Assembly: GCF_000255115.2 (NCBI RefSeq)
Contig: NC_018066.1
Location: 1-60,447, forward strand
DNA from: Desulfosporosinus acidiphilus SJ4
GTDB taxonomy: Bacteria; Bacillota; Desulfitobacteriia; Desulfitobacteriales; Desulfitobacteriaceae
Direction of reading: 5' to 3'
DNA length: 60,447 bases
In this document: positions 42,766-51,425 of the stretch, one piece after another
Numbering within the stretch: the stretch's first letter is position 1
Layout of the letters: each line of letters opens with the position of its first letter
Made by a program: the position numbers and the translations under genes
Notes under the pieces: model-generated
Database searches by the model: none
Told to the model about the DNA's origin: nothing
The model's input: the letters and a program-made list of their open reading frames with translations, nothing else

Positions 42766-42804
42766 TGAGGAAGGTTAAGTAGTTAAAATTATTTGGCTAT
42801 GTTG

Positions 42805-43011
42805 TTAAATCCAATCACACTGTTCTATCGTGTATAAATTTTCAGCTCGTGTATTTAATAATTTAGCTAATTTTAAAGCAGTAAGTACATTTGGAAGTTG
42901 TTTGGAATTTTCTATATACTGGTAAGAACGCAAGGAGATATTTAGCTGTCTCGCGAGTTCTTCTTGCGTTTTACCTTTTTTTGTTCTTATATCTTTAATA
43001 TTATTAATCAA
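42805..43011 (-). CDS. XRE-family transcriptional regulator
   Basis: 68 residues, a single Cro/CI helix-turn-helix: KTQEELARQLNISLRSYQYIE then LKLAKLLNTRAENLY. Divergent from the riboswitch-led region, so it may repress its own or the adjacent promoter. It has no strong ribosome site, so low expression is likely. Confidence 0.82.
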   Translation of the reverse strand: MINNIKDIRTKKGKTQEELARQLNISLRSYQYIENSKQLPNVLTALKLAKLLNTRAENLYTIEQCDWI

Positions 43012-43190
43012 ATTACACCATCCATTATTTCAACTATTTTGGATATTATTTTATAAGGATAAATACACGAAAAATAGCGAATAATAGTTGACGAATAATA
43101 ATGCGAGAATTATAATGGTCCTGATATTGCCGAGAGTGATAAACAAAATATTGTCCCTTCCGAGTATTAAAATAATAAAGGAATACTAAG

Positions 43191-43212
43191 TCCCCCTGTT
43201 TCAACAGGGGGA
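43191..43212 (+). terminator. Hairpin in the XRE-riboswitch gap
   Basis: TCCCCCTGTT/AACAGGGGGA, a 10-base perfect dyad with minimal loop. It isolates the riboswitch transcript from upstream. The rest of 43012-43370 is very AT-rich with many TATAAT-like boxes, including one at 43335-43340. Confidence 0.5.
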
Positions 43213-43371
43213 TTTGTCACAAAATATCTAGGTCCAATTAATTTATAATATTGTCGCAAAAACTGCAAAATGAATATGGTTCACAAAAAATACTATCAAC
43301 TATATACAATAGGATATAATTATAATATACTATATATAATGAAAAATTGAATTTTGACTTAAGTTCAAAGA

Positions 43372-43457
43372 ATTGAAAAGGGCAAACTTATCGAAAGATA
43401 AGGACGCAAAACTACGAGTCTAAGGTTTTTATGCTAAGATAGTCGGGTTGCCAAAAG
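43372..43457 (+). promoter_or_regulatory. c-di-GMP-I (GEMM) riboswitch
   Basis: Matches the class-I consensus in order. GGGCAAAC starts P1; CTTATC-GAAA-GATAAG is the P2 stem with GAAA tetraloop; GGACGCAAA is the conserved joining strand; ACTA...TAGT closes P3 with CTAAGG/TAAG receptor elements; GGGTTGCC closes P1. After it, CTCC (about 43490) can pair with GGAG of the ribosome site (43499-43506) of the next gene, suggesting translational control. Ligand is c-di-GMP by family knowledge. Confidence 0.9.
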
Positions 43458-43512
43458 GAACTAATATTTTATGCATTGGCACCCACTCCTTACTTTATTG
43501 GAGGGATGCTGT

Positions 43513-43905
43513 GTGAATGGTCAAACGTGTTTAATATTACGTGATCTAGAAAATGGTGCATCTATAGAAGAGACTGCAAAAAAATTTAATAAGAGAGAAA
43601 GTTCGGTACATAAATTAGCTACGCGACATGGAATTGGATTACCTAAACGCAAACTTCTAAGTGAAGATGAAAAAAAACGCAGAAAACAAACACTTGATGC
43701 TAGGCGGTACGAAAAGGTTAAATTATTTAAATGTGGAAGCAATGATATTGCACTTCTAAGAGTCCCTATAGCTGCTGGCAAGTTCGGGCCTCTTAGCTCC
43801 TTAAATATGACATGGCAACTTAACCAAGGAAATAAAAGATCCTCCGTAACCGAAGGTAAGAGGATTCAAATAAAATATGGCCTTAAATCTTTAATAGGCC
43901 AATAA
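43513..43905 (+). CDS. HTH protein under riboswitch control
   Basis: About 130 residues. N-terminal LRDLENGASIEETAKKFNKR then SSVHKLATRHGIGLP forms a HTH like resolvase/sigma-region-4 types. The rest is basic. It is a paralogue of the 45555 protein (same VNG-start and ILRDL). GTG at 43513 has GGAGGGA six bases upstream. As the first gene behind the c-di-GMP riboswitch it is a candidate regulator of the downstream genes. Confidence 0.68.
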   Translation: MNGQTCLILRDLENGASIEETAKKFNKRESSVHKLATRHGIGLPKRKLLSEDEKKRRKQTLDARRYEKVKLFKCGSNDIALLRVPIAAGKFGPLSSLNMTWQLNQGNKRSSVTEGKRIQIKYGLKSLIGQ

Positions 43906-43924
43906 ATTTATACATTTATCATGA

Positions 43925-43995
43925 TTGGCAAAAGCCAATTATTTTCGCATGTCATCAAGTGTCCGAATATTTAAAGGACACTTTCTTCTATTTCT
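43925..43995 (+). terminator. Two tandem terminator hairpins
   Basis: ATTGGC-AAAA-GCCAAT followed by TATTTT, then AAGTGTCC/GGACACTT followed by TCTTCTATTTC. They end the riboswitch-led transcript. Confidence 0.75.
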
Positions 43996-44133
43996 AGCAT
44001 TTTTTCACTGATTTCGACAAAAATATATCTTGTTCTTTTCAAAAAGATATATCATTTTAGATGTGTTAATGGTTATAATATTACTATATTTAATTAATTC
44101 TTTGATTAATCGATATAATGGAGAGCTTTCTGA

Positions 44134-44493
44134 ATGACAAAAAAATCACGTAAAGTTTATACAGAGGCCCAAATGGTATCGGATATAGCTAAAGAAAGTG
44201 AGATACCTATAGCTACAATTCGTAAGATATTTAAAACCTGGTACAAAGTTGCAGGCAATGAATTTCTTAATAATAAGGAAGTTCCCTTACCAGGTGGAGC
44301 TGGTTATATTTATCCTACTTTAACTACTAGTAAACCAAGGATTCAAAATTCCCCGTTAATTAATGGTGAAGTACAGTTTCTCCCGAAAGTTAAGACAATG
44401 GCAACATTTTCAGATCCGTGGAAAAAACTGATACATAATGATCCTAGAACCATTAAATTAATAGAAACCTTACTAGAGGAATTCAAAGAGTAA
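44134..44493 (+). CDS. HU/IHF-like DNA-binding protein
   Basis: 119 residues. Alignable to HU: helical MVSDIAKESEIPIATIRKIF, NNKEVPLPGGAGYIYPTLTT (the LPG/GFG turn before the beta arm), NSPLINGEVQF (analogous to RNPxTGE) and FSDPWKKLI at the end. HU/IHF proteins bend DNA. It is longer by about 25 residues at the C-terminus. Paralogue of 45124. GGAGAG upstream. Confidence 0.68.
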   Translation: MTKKSRKVYTEAQMVSDIAKESEIPIATIRKIFKTWYKVAGNEFLNNKEVPLPGGAGYIYPTLTTSKPRIQNSPLINGEVQFLPKVKTMATFSDPWKKLIHNDPRTIKLIETLLEEFKE

Positions 44494-44526
44494 ACCCCAT
44501 CGAAAAGACGATGGGGTTTTTTCGAT
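44492..44526 (+). terminator. Strong terminator
   Basis: AAACCCCATCG/CGATGGGGTTT with AAAAGA loop and six T. Confidence 0.9.
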
Positions 44527-44588
44527 AAATATACTCACAGTTTTTTACGGGATACTATAGATAGGACGGTTACCCTTTTATCAGAATT

Positions 44589-44620
44589 ACCACCTTGTTA
44601 ATACAAGGTGGTATTACTAT
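44589..44620 (+). terminator. Hairpin, probable terminator
   Basis: ACCACCTTGT/ACAAGGTGGT with a four-base loop; ATTACTATT follows. Downstream (44755-44795) lies an AT-rich promoter region with a duplicated ATATTATAAGTA. Confidence 0.6.
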
Positions 44621-44831
44621 TATGGTCTATCGGATAATCCGATTCAACGAAGAGTTTCTAATAACTTCTTAGCATTCATTCCACTAGCGATATTGTTATT
44701 GAATTGTTTTGCACGCTATTTTTTTGAAAAGTCTTGAATAAACATATTACATATATTATAATGATATTATAAGTAATATTATAAGTAATATGTTTAATTT
44801 ACATAAATTGGATGATTTAAAGGAGGTATTA

Positions 44832-44989
44832 ATGACTGGTAATCAATTGATTATTGCTTTTGACAGTTTATTGAGACTTCTGAAATTTCGTCAGTTAAAT
44901 CTAAACGAATTTTAAAATACTTATGTCTTAAGAACGGTGGACGTCTGACTATTAGCAGCCGCCCCATTTGGCATGTCCGGAAAGGTTAG
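44832..44989 (+). pseudogene. Small gene interrupted by a frameshift
   Basis: A strong AAAGGAGGT precedes the ATG at 44832. In frame it gives 27 residues (MTGNQLIIAFDSLLRLL...). A shift near 44872 continues as ETSEISSVKSKRILKYL then CLKNGGRLTISSRPIWHVRK to 44989, more protein-like than the 27-residue end. It could be a decayed gene, or an intact 27-residue peptide. A weak terminator (CCTC/GAGG with T-run) follows at 45022-45045. Confidence 0.4.
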
Positions 44990-45123
44990 TTATAATAGTT
45001 TTCGACATAATATTCCACAATATGCCTCTCAAGCGGAGGTGTTTTTTATTGGCTAACATATATTTTCGTGATATCCTAATATAGAAACGCAGAAATAAAT
45101 TCAGAATATTTGGAGGATAAAGC

Positions 45124-45486
45124 ATGGCAAAAAGGCCTCGTGCCCTTCAACAATCTCAATTAATATCCGATATCGCCGAGGTCACAGGCTTTACTATTAA
45201 TGAGGTCCGTAAGTTTTTAGATGCTTATGAGCAAATAGCGAAGAACGGATTTATGGATGGTAAAAAGATACCTCTACCAGGTGCAATGGGATATGTATAT
45301 GCTAGTATTACACGTACTGATCCTCAACGCCTAACTACGAAATTGTCTGATTCAGAATTTATAATTGAACCAAAATTAAGAGCTGTGGCTTTTTTTTCGA
45401 AACCTTGGAAAGCATTGATTAATGAAGATCCTCGTGCACCGATGCTTATAGAGCGCCTAATTAAAGAAAAAGAAAGTCAGGATTAA
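45124..45486 (+). CDS. HU/IHF-like DNA-binding protein, paralogue
   Basis: 120 residues. SQLISDIAEVTGFTINEVRK, DGKKIPLPGAMGYVYASI and AVAFFSKPWKALINEDPRAP align to the 44134 protein over its full length and to HU. TTGGAGG ribosome site. Between terminators, so probably a unit of its own. Confidence 0.7.
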   Translation: MAKRPRALQQSQLISDIAEVTGFTINEVRKFLDAYEQIAKNGFMDGKKIPLPGAMGYVYASITRTDPQRLTTKLSDSEFIIEPKLRAVAFFSKPWKALINEDPRAPMLIERLIKEKESQD

Positions 45487-45521
45487 ACCCCCGCTGCTTC
45501 TGCAGCGGGGGTTTTTTTTCC
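45487..45521 (+). terminator. Strong terminator
   Basis: ACCCCCGCTGC/GCAGCGGGGGT with a TTCT loop and eight T. Confidence 0.92.
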
Positions 45522-45554
45522 CTTTGGGTAAAAGCCCAAAGGGGAGGGGTTATT

Positions 45555-45908
45555 GTGAATGGGGAGACTTTTTTTATTTTACGTGACTTGAAAGCCGGCT
45601 GCTCTGTAGATGAAGTAGCTAAGACCTATAGAAAAACTCCTGGTCATATTCGTAATTTAGCGAGTAAGCATAATGTATCGGTAGTTAAGCCAAAACAGAA
45701 ATATATTGATTATAGAGATCCCATCTTTACTGGCCGAGATTCCCCGATGCCTCAAGTGCCTTTTAAAGCTGCTAAGCTGAGTGGTTTAGCGAAATGCAAT
45801 GATGCATGGGCGAAAAGAATAGGAGGGCAGCGTTTAACTGAAAGTAGAGCAAGTAGGGAAAATGCAAGAATAAATGACAAACATGGTTTGCGTTTTCCTT
45901 GCCTATAA
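45555..45908 (+). CDS. HTH protein, paralogue of 43513
   Basis: 117 residues. ILRDLKAGCSVDEVAKTYRK then GHIRNLASKHNVSV is the same HTH as at 43513, with a basic C-terminal half. GTG start after GGGAGGGG. It lacks a riboswitch, so the two paralogues should differ in control. Possibly a DNA-binding regulator of the transfer region just downstream. Confidence 0.65.
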   Translation: MNGETFFILRDLKAGCSVDEVAKTYRKTPGHIRNLASKHNVSVVKPKQKYIDYRDPIFTGRDSPMPQVPFKAAKLSGLAKCNDAWAKRIGGQRLTESRASRENARINDKHGLRFPCL

Positions 45909-45918
45909 CGCTTGCTAC

Positions 45919-45960
45919 AAGGCATTCATTAGGACAATTTGTTCTTAATGAATGCCTTTA
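45919..45960 (+). terminator. Strong terminator
   Basis: A 13-bp stem (AAGGCATTCATTA with its complement) and TATTT tail. Confidence 0.85.
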
Positions 45961-46026
45961 TTTAACTTTATTAGGGAGGTGATATTTGAAACTTTTTTAA
46001 GTTCTTTGAAAGAGGTGGTGTTATAA

Positions 46027-46161
46027 ATTATTGCGCTTCTTGTAGTAGTGTTTTTTGAGGTTCTATTTCATTTGAAGCCCGATGTTATTCAAAGGATGTT
46101 GGAATCACTTCCACAAGTATTTAAAGCAATTCAAGAAGGAGGAAAGCTTTTTATTAAATAA
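46027..46161 (+). CDS. Possible small membrane protein before the transfer operon
   Basis: An open frame with one hydrophobic helix (IALLVVVFFEVLF) and a polar tail (VIQRMLESLPQVFKAIQ). No ATG start: ATT at 46027 is well spaced after GAGGTGG; GTG at 46048 lacks a ribosome site. Immediately precedes the VirB2-like gene. Confidence 0.35.
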   Translation: MIALLVVVFFEVLFHLKPDVIQRMLESLPQVFKAIQEGGKLFIK

Positions 46162-46187
46162 AAGTATACATGAAAGGGAGATTCTTA

Positions 46188-46538
46188 ATGAAGAAGGCTC
46201 AATTTAGAAAGCGTTTTGGTCGATTGTTAAGCGAAGTTTCCTTATATGTTGCGGCCTTTGTGGCTGGATATTTATTGTCAACACCATGTTTAGCCCTGGC
46301 TGATGGTGCCAGTGATATTGTTAATTATGGTAATCAATTAGGCAGTAAGCTTTTGACTATTGCAACGCCTGTTGGTGGAGCCGCATGGATTGCTGCGTCT
46401 ATTTGGCATTCACATGCTGATGAAGTGGAAGCCCAGGAAACAGCGAAAAAATGGCAAAAAAGGGCTCTAAAAGGGACCGTTTCTGCTTTTCTGGGTGGAA
46501 GTATCATAAGTATTTTTACATCACCATTAGGCCATTAA
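46188..46538 (+). CDS. VirB2/TrbC-like pilin subunit
   Basis: 116 residues. Cleavable-type signal (residues about 15-38, ending CLALADG), a GNQLGSKLLTIATPVGGAAW helix, a short basic cytoplasmic loop (KKWQKRALKG) and a second helix. This two-helix plan is that of VirB2/TrbC proteins of Gram-positive type IV secretion. ATG at 46188 after AAGGGAG; the ATG at 46170 contains the ribosome site. Confidence 0.65.
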   Translation: MKKAQFRKRFGRLLSEVSLYVAAFVAGYLLSTPCLALADGASDIVNYGNQLGSKLLTIATPVGGAAWIAASIWHSHADEVEAQETAKKWQKRALKGTVSAFLGGSIISIFTSPLGH

Positions 46539-46591
46539 TACGAACCTGAAGAGGAAGGGCAATAAGCCTTTCCTCGAAAGGAGGTAAACCA

Positions 46592-48013
46592 TTGCTTTCA
46601 ATCATCGCAACACTTATTTATCAAATTTCGTCGGCGATTTTAAACCCATTTTTTCATTTCGTATCTTGGGTGTTGACAAACTTAATATTGGCTCCGGCTC
46701 AATTGCCCCAAAGTCTGCATCAAATTTACGATAAAGTTGCGAATGTATCGGTCACGTTTGTTACAGTTGGTAGCATATGGGCTTTTATCAAGCTGTCTGG
46801 TTCCGGACTAACTGCTTATAATGATGATTCAGTCCAAGATATTGTAGGTCGAGCCTTTATCGCTATTGTTATGGGCTATTTCGGCTGGTATGTTTTTATG
46901 GATGTCCTTGTCCCACTTAACAATATGATTGTAAGTGCGATCATCGGAGAATTTAACAATATCTCTCCAAGTACAGCTGGAGCTTGGACGTTGCCTACAG
47001 TTCTAGTAGTGACAGCCTCAAATTTAGGTCCTTTAATGGGACTGGTTGTATTTGCTGTAGTCTTTTTAATAGCGGTCATTATAGCTATTGTTGTTTGGCT
47101 GCGTCGTAATGGTGAGTTAGCCGGTATGATTGTGCTTACTCCTGTAGCATTTATGTTGCCTGTATTCAACAAAAGAATGGTTAGTATAAGTTGGTTAATT
47201 CAAGAAATGGGAAGTGTTATTTTTTCACAATCCATTATGGCCTTGTTTGTTTACCTTGGGTTTTTTGTAATGACTGGTGGGGGTAATCAGGCGGGTACTG
47301 ATATATGGAATCCCAATATTTTTGACTCTCCTGATATGGCGATTATCAATTTTGCGACAGGTGTTGTCATTCTCTTCCTCAGTACCAAAGCCCATACATA
47401 TTTGAGGGGCATGATTAACGGATATCAAGTTACGTCGGATCATTCTGCACTTGCAGCCGGTATGGGAATGTTTGTAGGGAAGAGTTTGGGGGCTAACGTA
47501 GTACCGCCCGGAATGCAGCTGGCAGCCAAACAATTTGCCGGTGAATTGGGATTTGGGGAATTTTCCAAGGCTGGTAGGGCTTTGCAAGTTGCAAATGAAG
47601 CAAATAGGGTCTTGGGAAGAATGGAAAGTCAAGGTATAATTAATCAAATAGGAGAAGCACAGGCATTAAGTGAGAAGGCAATGGCTCAGAATCCGTATAC
47701 TGCACAAGCTAGAGTTGGTTCAGCAATAGCAAATGAAATTGCCATAAACCAAAATCCTTCGTATTTGGCGGCTAAAGGATTAACACGTTCAGCTACGACA
47801 GACTTTACAAGAGCTGCACGTAATATTTCTACAGTTGATACAAAGATATTAGATAATGCGTTTCAGAATGTTTCTGATACCTACCGGTCTTTTGGTTATG
47901 GTAGAGAATATGAAACAAATCAAACTAATAATTCTACTGAAGCAAGTTCTTCTACTTCCACTAGCCCTGTTTTAAGGTCTTCAAGTATCCCTAATCCGTA
48001 TATTAAGAAATAG
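46592..48013 (+). CDS. VirB6/TrbL-like polytopic channel protein
   Basis: 473 residues with six to seven membrane helices in the first 270 residues, including VVFLIAVIIAIVVWLRRNGE, which matches the TrbL/VirB6 pattern. A long Ala/Asn/Ser-rich cytoplasmic or extracellular tail follows. The protein forms the inner-membrane conduit for DNA transfer. TTG at 46592 with AAAGGAGG upstream. Positioned as in other Gram-positive transfer operons. Confidence 0.75.
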   Translation: MLSIIATLIYQISSAILNPFFHFVSWVLTNLILAPAQLPQSLHQIYDKVANVSVTFVTVGSIWAFIKLSGSGLTAYNDDSVQDIVGRAFIAIVMGYFGWYVFMDVLVPLNNMIVSAIIGEFNNISPSTAGAWTLPTVLVVTASNLGPLMGLVVFAVVFLIAVIIAIVVWLRRNGELAGMIVLTPVAFMLPVFNKRMVSISWLIQEMGSVIFSQSIMALFVYLGFFVMTGGGNQAGTDIWNPNIFDSPDMAIINFATGVVILFLSTKAHTYLRGMINGYQVTSDHSALAAGMGMFVGKSLGANVVPPGMQLAAKQFAGELGFGEFSKAGRALQVANEANRVLGRMESQGIINQIGEAQALSEKAMAQNPYTAQARVGSAIANEIAINQNPSYLAAKGLTRSATTDFTRAARNISTVDTKILDNAFQNVSDTYRSFGYGREYETNQTNNSTEASSSTSTSPVLRSSSIPNPYIKK

Positions 48014-48021
48014 GGGGTAAT

Positions 48022-48285
48022 ATGATGGGCTTCAAGGATAAAGACTGGGAAGATTATCAAAGTGGCTATTCTAGTTATGGGGACGAATCTCTTCGTTATG
48101 GTCGAGTTGACGAAGGGGTAGATTCTAATGTCATTCGTTTATCGCCAACAGAACTTATTGTACAAGGTGGTACAAAAGTTGTTGGTCCAGCTCACTTAAA
48201 TGATCATTATTTTGGTAAGAAAGAGACAGAACATTTTACAGGTCCTCAACATCTGAAAGATTTTTATTTTGGTAAAAGGAGGTAG
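48022..48285 (+). CDS. Hypothetical soluble protein of the transfer operon
   Basis: 87 residues. Two near repeats at the end, GPAHLNDHYFGKKE and GPQHLKDFYFGKRR. No membrane segment. AGGGGGT ribosome site. Unknown, probably an accessory factor of the secretion complex. Confidence 0.55.
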   Translation: MMGFKDKDWEDYQSGYSSYGDESLRYGRVDEGVDSNVIRLSPTELIVQGGTKVVGPAHLNDHYFGKKETEHFTGPQHLKDFYFGKRR

Positions 48286-48294
48286 GAAAAATTA

Positions 48295-48657
48295 ATGAAA
48301 TTACCTCCTGTTCCTATTCCTTCGGATGCTTCCAAAGCTCCGATTCTTCCTGGACTCCCGGCGAGTGTTGAAATGAATGATTTAGTTGCTTTCCTGGTGT
48401 TAATTTCACCAGGAATTTTGTTTTTGCGTCTTCATACGGGAAGTCCCAAAATTGCTGTTCTATTTGCGCTCCCGGGAGTTATCGCATCCTACTGGCTGGT
48501 GTGGAAAACACCTGTGAATGCTCGGAGAGGATGGCAGCGACTTTTAGCCAGACTGAATTATCAGTTTTTGTTAAAAAAACAATATAGATCTACCTGGTAT
48601 TCTACGGAAAAAGAATATATGGAGTTGGTGAGGGTTGGCAAAAAAGACTTACGGTAA
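48295..48657 (+). CDS. PrgI/VirB3-like membrane protein
   Basis: 120 residues with two closely spaced helices (LVAFLVLISPGILFL and IAVLFALPGVIASYWLVW) and a basic tail, the layout of PrgI/VirB3, which binds the VirB4 ATPase. AAAAGGAGG upstream. The following gene starts inside its end. Confidence 0.68.
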   Translation: MKLPPVPIPSDASKAPILPGLPASVEMNDLVAFLVLISPGILFLRLHTGSPKIAVLFALPGVIASYWLVWKTPVNARRGWQRLLARLNYQFLLKKQYRSTWYSTEKEYMELVRVGKKDLR

Positions 48658-49276
48658 TAAATTTATTCAATTGTCTCCAACATCGAGATCGGATGTATAT
48701 CAAACTGGCCCAAATTCATGGACAAGCGTCGTTAATGCGGCGCTTTATCCATCTCATTCTTTGTCTGAGGATCAAGCAGCTAAGCTGATAGTAAACTTTG
48801 CAACACTTTTAAATGGAACGTTCGCCGGTGATCCTGATCCTTCACTGACTCTTCAATTTGTTTTGTTGCAATATCCATCAGATTTTAAAGAACTTATTGA
48901 CCGCTATAATCGTGCTGCGGAAACACAGGCTAATGCAGGGCGATTGAATACTTCTGATGTAGCTTGGTGGTGGTATAACTATTATTCGGATCTATTTAAA
49001 GGAAATTTGTTTCAGCGATGGGGTGGGATTGTTGTCACTGTAAGACCGCCGAAATCAAAAAATCGAAAGAAAAACGAAACATTGGGAGAACTGGATGCCT
49101 TTTCTATTTTGGACAGTGCTATTAGCAATATTTCTCAGGCAGCCTCAGAACTTCGCTTAGGTGGTGAAAGGTTAGAAGGAGACGACCTTGCCGCATTTCT
49201 TTCCTTTTTGGCCATTGGGGAAATGCGGAGACCGCAAGTTGAAGCAGATAAGAAGTTACCTTGGGAGGTGGATTAA
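48635..49276 (+). CDS. VirB4-associated soluble protein
   Basis: 213 residues, soluble. It may correspond to the split N-terminal domain of VirB4 (KFIQLSPTSRSDVYQTGPNS near the start). TTG at 48635 is supported by GGTGAGGG and by overlap with the preceding gene. The VirB4 gene follows after 1 base. Confidence 0.5.
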   Translation: MAKKTYGNKFIQLSPTSRSDVYQTGPNSWTSVVNAALYPSHSLSEDQAAKLIVNFATLLNGTFAGDPDPSLTLQFVLLQYPSDFKELIDRYNRAAETQANAGRLNTSDVAWWWYNYYSDLFKGNLFQRWGGIVVTVRPPKSKNRKKNETLGELDAFSILDSAISNISQAASELRLGGERLEGDDLAAFLSFLAIGEMRRPQVEADKKLPWEVD

Positions 49277-49277
49277 C

Positions 49278-51140
49278 TTGATATCCCGCGTTAATCTTTT
49301 GCGAAACTTTAAAAAAGCAAAAGAATCGAAGTATGAAGTAAAAACCAATTTGCCTTTAAGTCGTCGGGGAGATCCGTTTGTAGTAGATGGTGTAAGCATA
49401 AATCCTAATGATATTGAAATAGGCGATAATATCATCCAACCGTTTGAATTAGGGTTTTGGCCTCCAATGGGGGTGCCGGGATTTACAGATCAACTTTTAC
49501 CGGAACATTCTTCTTCTTTGGTAATTCAGGCAGTTCCACAGCAGACGACTGAAACGCTTAAACAGTTAGGAAAATCAATAAGGCTTCAAAATTCATCTTA
49601 TAGAGAAAGTAAAAAGAAAGGTGTGGGAGATCCGGAATTAGAAAGACGGATTCAAGACGCAGAAAATCTTCGTGAAGCTGTTAATAGAGGAGCTACTAAA
49701 TTTTTTAGGGTCTCAGTAAGTTTGCTCACTTATACTCAAGATGTTGAACGTTCTAAACTTCCTTCTGTTAAAGCAGAAGTCAAGAGAAAAGCGAGAGAAA
49801 AATCGGCCGAAATGATATCTCCTGATTGGGAACAAGCAGACACGTATCGCGGAGGTATGCCTGGTGGCAGACCTCTTTTTGCCATGAGGCTTTTAGAGAC
49901 GAATTCTTTAGCTTCTCTTTTTCCATTTACAAATTTAGATCACTTTGAGGAAGGCGGTATTCCCCTAGGAATTAATCAAAGGACAAAAAATCCCTTCTCA
50001 ATTAACCGTTGGAAACATAAAAATCAACATTGGTATGTATCTGCGGATTCGGGAGCTGGAAAAAGTCTATTTATCAAAGAATATTCCCCTCAAGAACATA
50101 TACTAGGGCGACCTTTGATTTATCTTGATCCTTCTCCAAGTGAAGAGTATCGAACTATTGTTAATCAATTAGACGGCAATTATATGACGCTTGGCGCAGG
50201 GGTTGACGTTAAAATAAATCCTTTTGTAATTCCTCCTGATCCAAGGCAATTACGAAAGAAAAAAGACCCTACTCAAGCCAAAGGAAGACCGTTAGCTCTG
50301 AGAATCAGTATTTTGAAGCCAATTATTAAAACGTTTTTAGGGATTTCAACGAATGATGCTGTGGCCGAGGCCAGAATAGAGAAGTGTCTTATTTCTGTGT
50401 ATGGGCATTGTGGTTTTACGAAGGATAATTGGGCATCAGTTTACCACTCGGAAGAGGATGAATTGTACGGTATAAAATGGGTACCGAACCACAAATGGCC
50501 GATATTATCGGATCTTCACAAAGAATTTATTAATAAGGGATTTTCGGAATTTGCAGAGGCATTGGAACCGTATATTGAAGGCGGCACCAGTAATATGTTT
50601 GACGGCCAAACTACGATTAACGTTAATAATCCTGTAGTAGGATTTGGTATTAATCATTTGGTGTCGGTTCCTGGCCCCTTTGCACGAGCTGCCTATGCTA
50701 TTGTTATGGACTATTGCATAACTCTCTTTGGGGCTTATAGAAACATCAAGGAGAAATCTTTATTTATTGATGAGGCACATAATCTTTTTAATGATCCGGT
50801 AATGTCAATGTGGGTTGTTCGGGAATATCGTGAAGCCCGGAAAGCTCATGTTGGTGTTACGGCAATATCGCAGAGTGCCATGGATGCCTTGCATGAGAAT
50901 ACGCGGCCTATCTGGAATAACTCTTCTGCTAAGTTTTTCTTAAGCCAACCGGCTGTTGATTTGAGAGAGGCAGCTTTAAACGTGGGGATTGACCCTCAAC
51001 TATTGGTACCGGCAGCTAATTTTCCGGTTGGTCATATTCTTTGTTTATTAGAGGATGGACAAGTATTTCATTTTAAATCGTTCTTCCCGCCAGAATTAGA
51101 GGCGGCGGTAAAAACGGATGATGATGCTGAGGAGGACTAA
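49278..51140 (+). CDS. VirB4/TraC-type conjugation ATPase
   Basis: About 620 residues. Walker A SADSGAGKSLF (about residue 255), Walker B SLFIDEAHNLF (about 493), and the RAS/Q motif region VTAISQSAMDALHEN. VirB4 is the essential ATPase of type IV secretion, acting at the cytoplasmic face. TTG at 49278 follows GGGAGGTGG; the longer in-frame extension to 49188 lies in the previous gene. Confidence 0.85.
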   Translation: MISRVNLLRNFKKAKESKYEVKTNLPLSRRGDPFVVDGVSINPNDIEIGDNIIQPFELGFWPPMGVPGFTDQLLPEHSSSLVIQAVPQQTTETLKQLGKSIRLQNSSYRESKKKGVGDPELERRIQDAENLREAVNRGATKFFRVSVSLLTYTQDVERSKLPSVKAEVKRKAREKSAEMISPDWEQADTYRGGMPGGRPLFAMRLLETNSLASLFPFTNLDHFEEGGIPLGINQRTKNPFSINRWKHKNQHWYVSADSGAGKSLFIKEYSPQEHILGRPLIYLDPSPSEEYRTIVNQLDGNYMTLGAGVDVKINPFVIPPDPRQLRKKKDPTQAKGRPLALRISILKPIIKTFLGISTNDAVAEARIEKCLISVYGHCGFTKDNWASVYHSEEDELYGIKWVPNHKWPILSDLHKEFINKGFSEFAEALEPYIEGGTSNMFDGQTTINVNNPVVGFGINHLVSVPGPFARAAYAIVMDYCITLFGAYRNIKEKSLFIDEAHNLFNDPVMSMWVVREYREARKAHVGVTAISQSAMDALHENTRPIWNNSSAKFFLSQPAVDLREAALNVGIDPQLLVPAANFPVGHILCLLEDGQVFHFKSFFPPELEAAVKTDDDAEED

Positions 51141-51161
51141 TTAGGTTTTATTAAAGAGAGG

Positions 51162-51425
51162 ATGAAAAGGATGGGTAATGATGGTGTTTTTCTAGGATGT
51201 GGAGGGTTATCAAGTGGAGATAAAGAGGTTATGTTTCATAAATTTGAACCTCGTGATAATCAAAACTGGGCTATTGTCGCTAAAGCAGGGAGGGGAATGA
51301 ACTGTTTTTGTAAGGATCAATTAAGACTTGAGTCTTGCCAGGAAGAAAATAAATCAGTAAATCCAATGATAATTGATCTAGACAGTGAATATCGAAGAGG
51401 GAGTGAAGGAACTGTCGTCAGATAA
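51162..51425 (+). pseudogene. VirB4-like ATPase remnant with a broken P-loop
   Basis: 87 residues. NQNWAIVAKAGRGMNCFCKD aligns with the NQHWYVSADSGAGKSLFIKE region of the VirB4 upstream, and NPMIIDLDSEYR with its RPLIYLDPSPSEEYR. The Walker A Gly-Lys-Ser is replaced by Gly-Met-Asn, so it cannot bind ATP normally. It has a good ribosome site and might still be expressed as a small protein. Confidence 0.5.
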
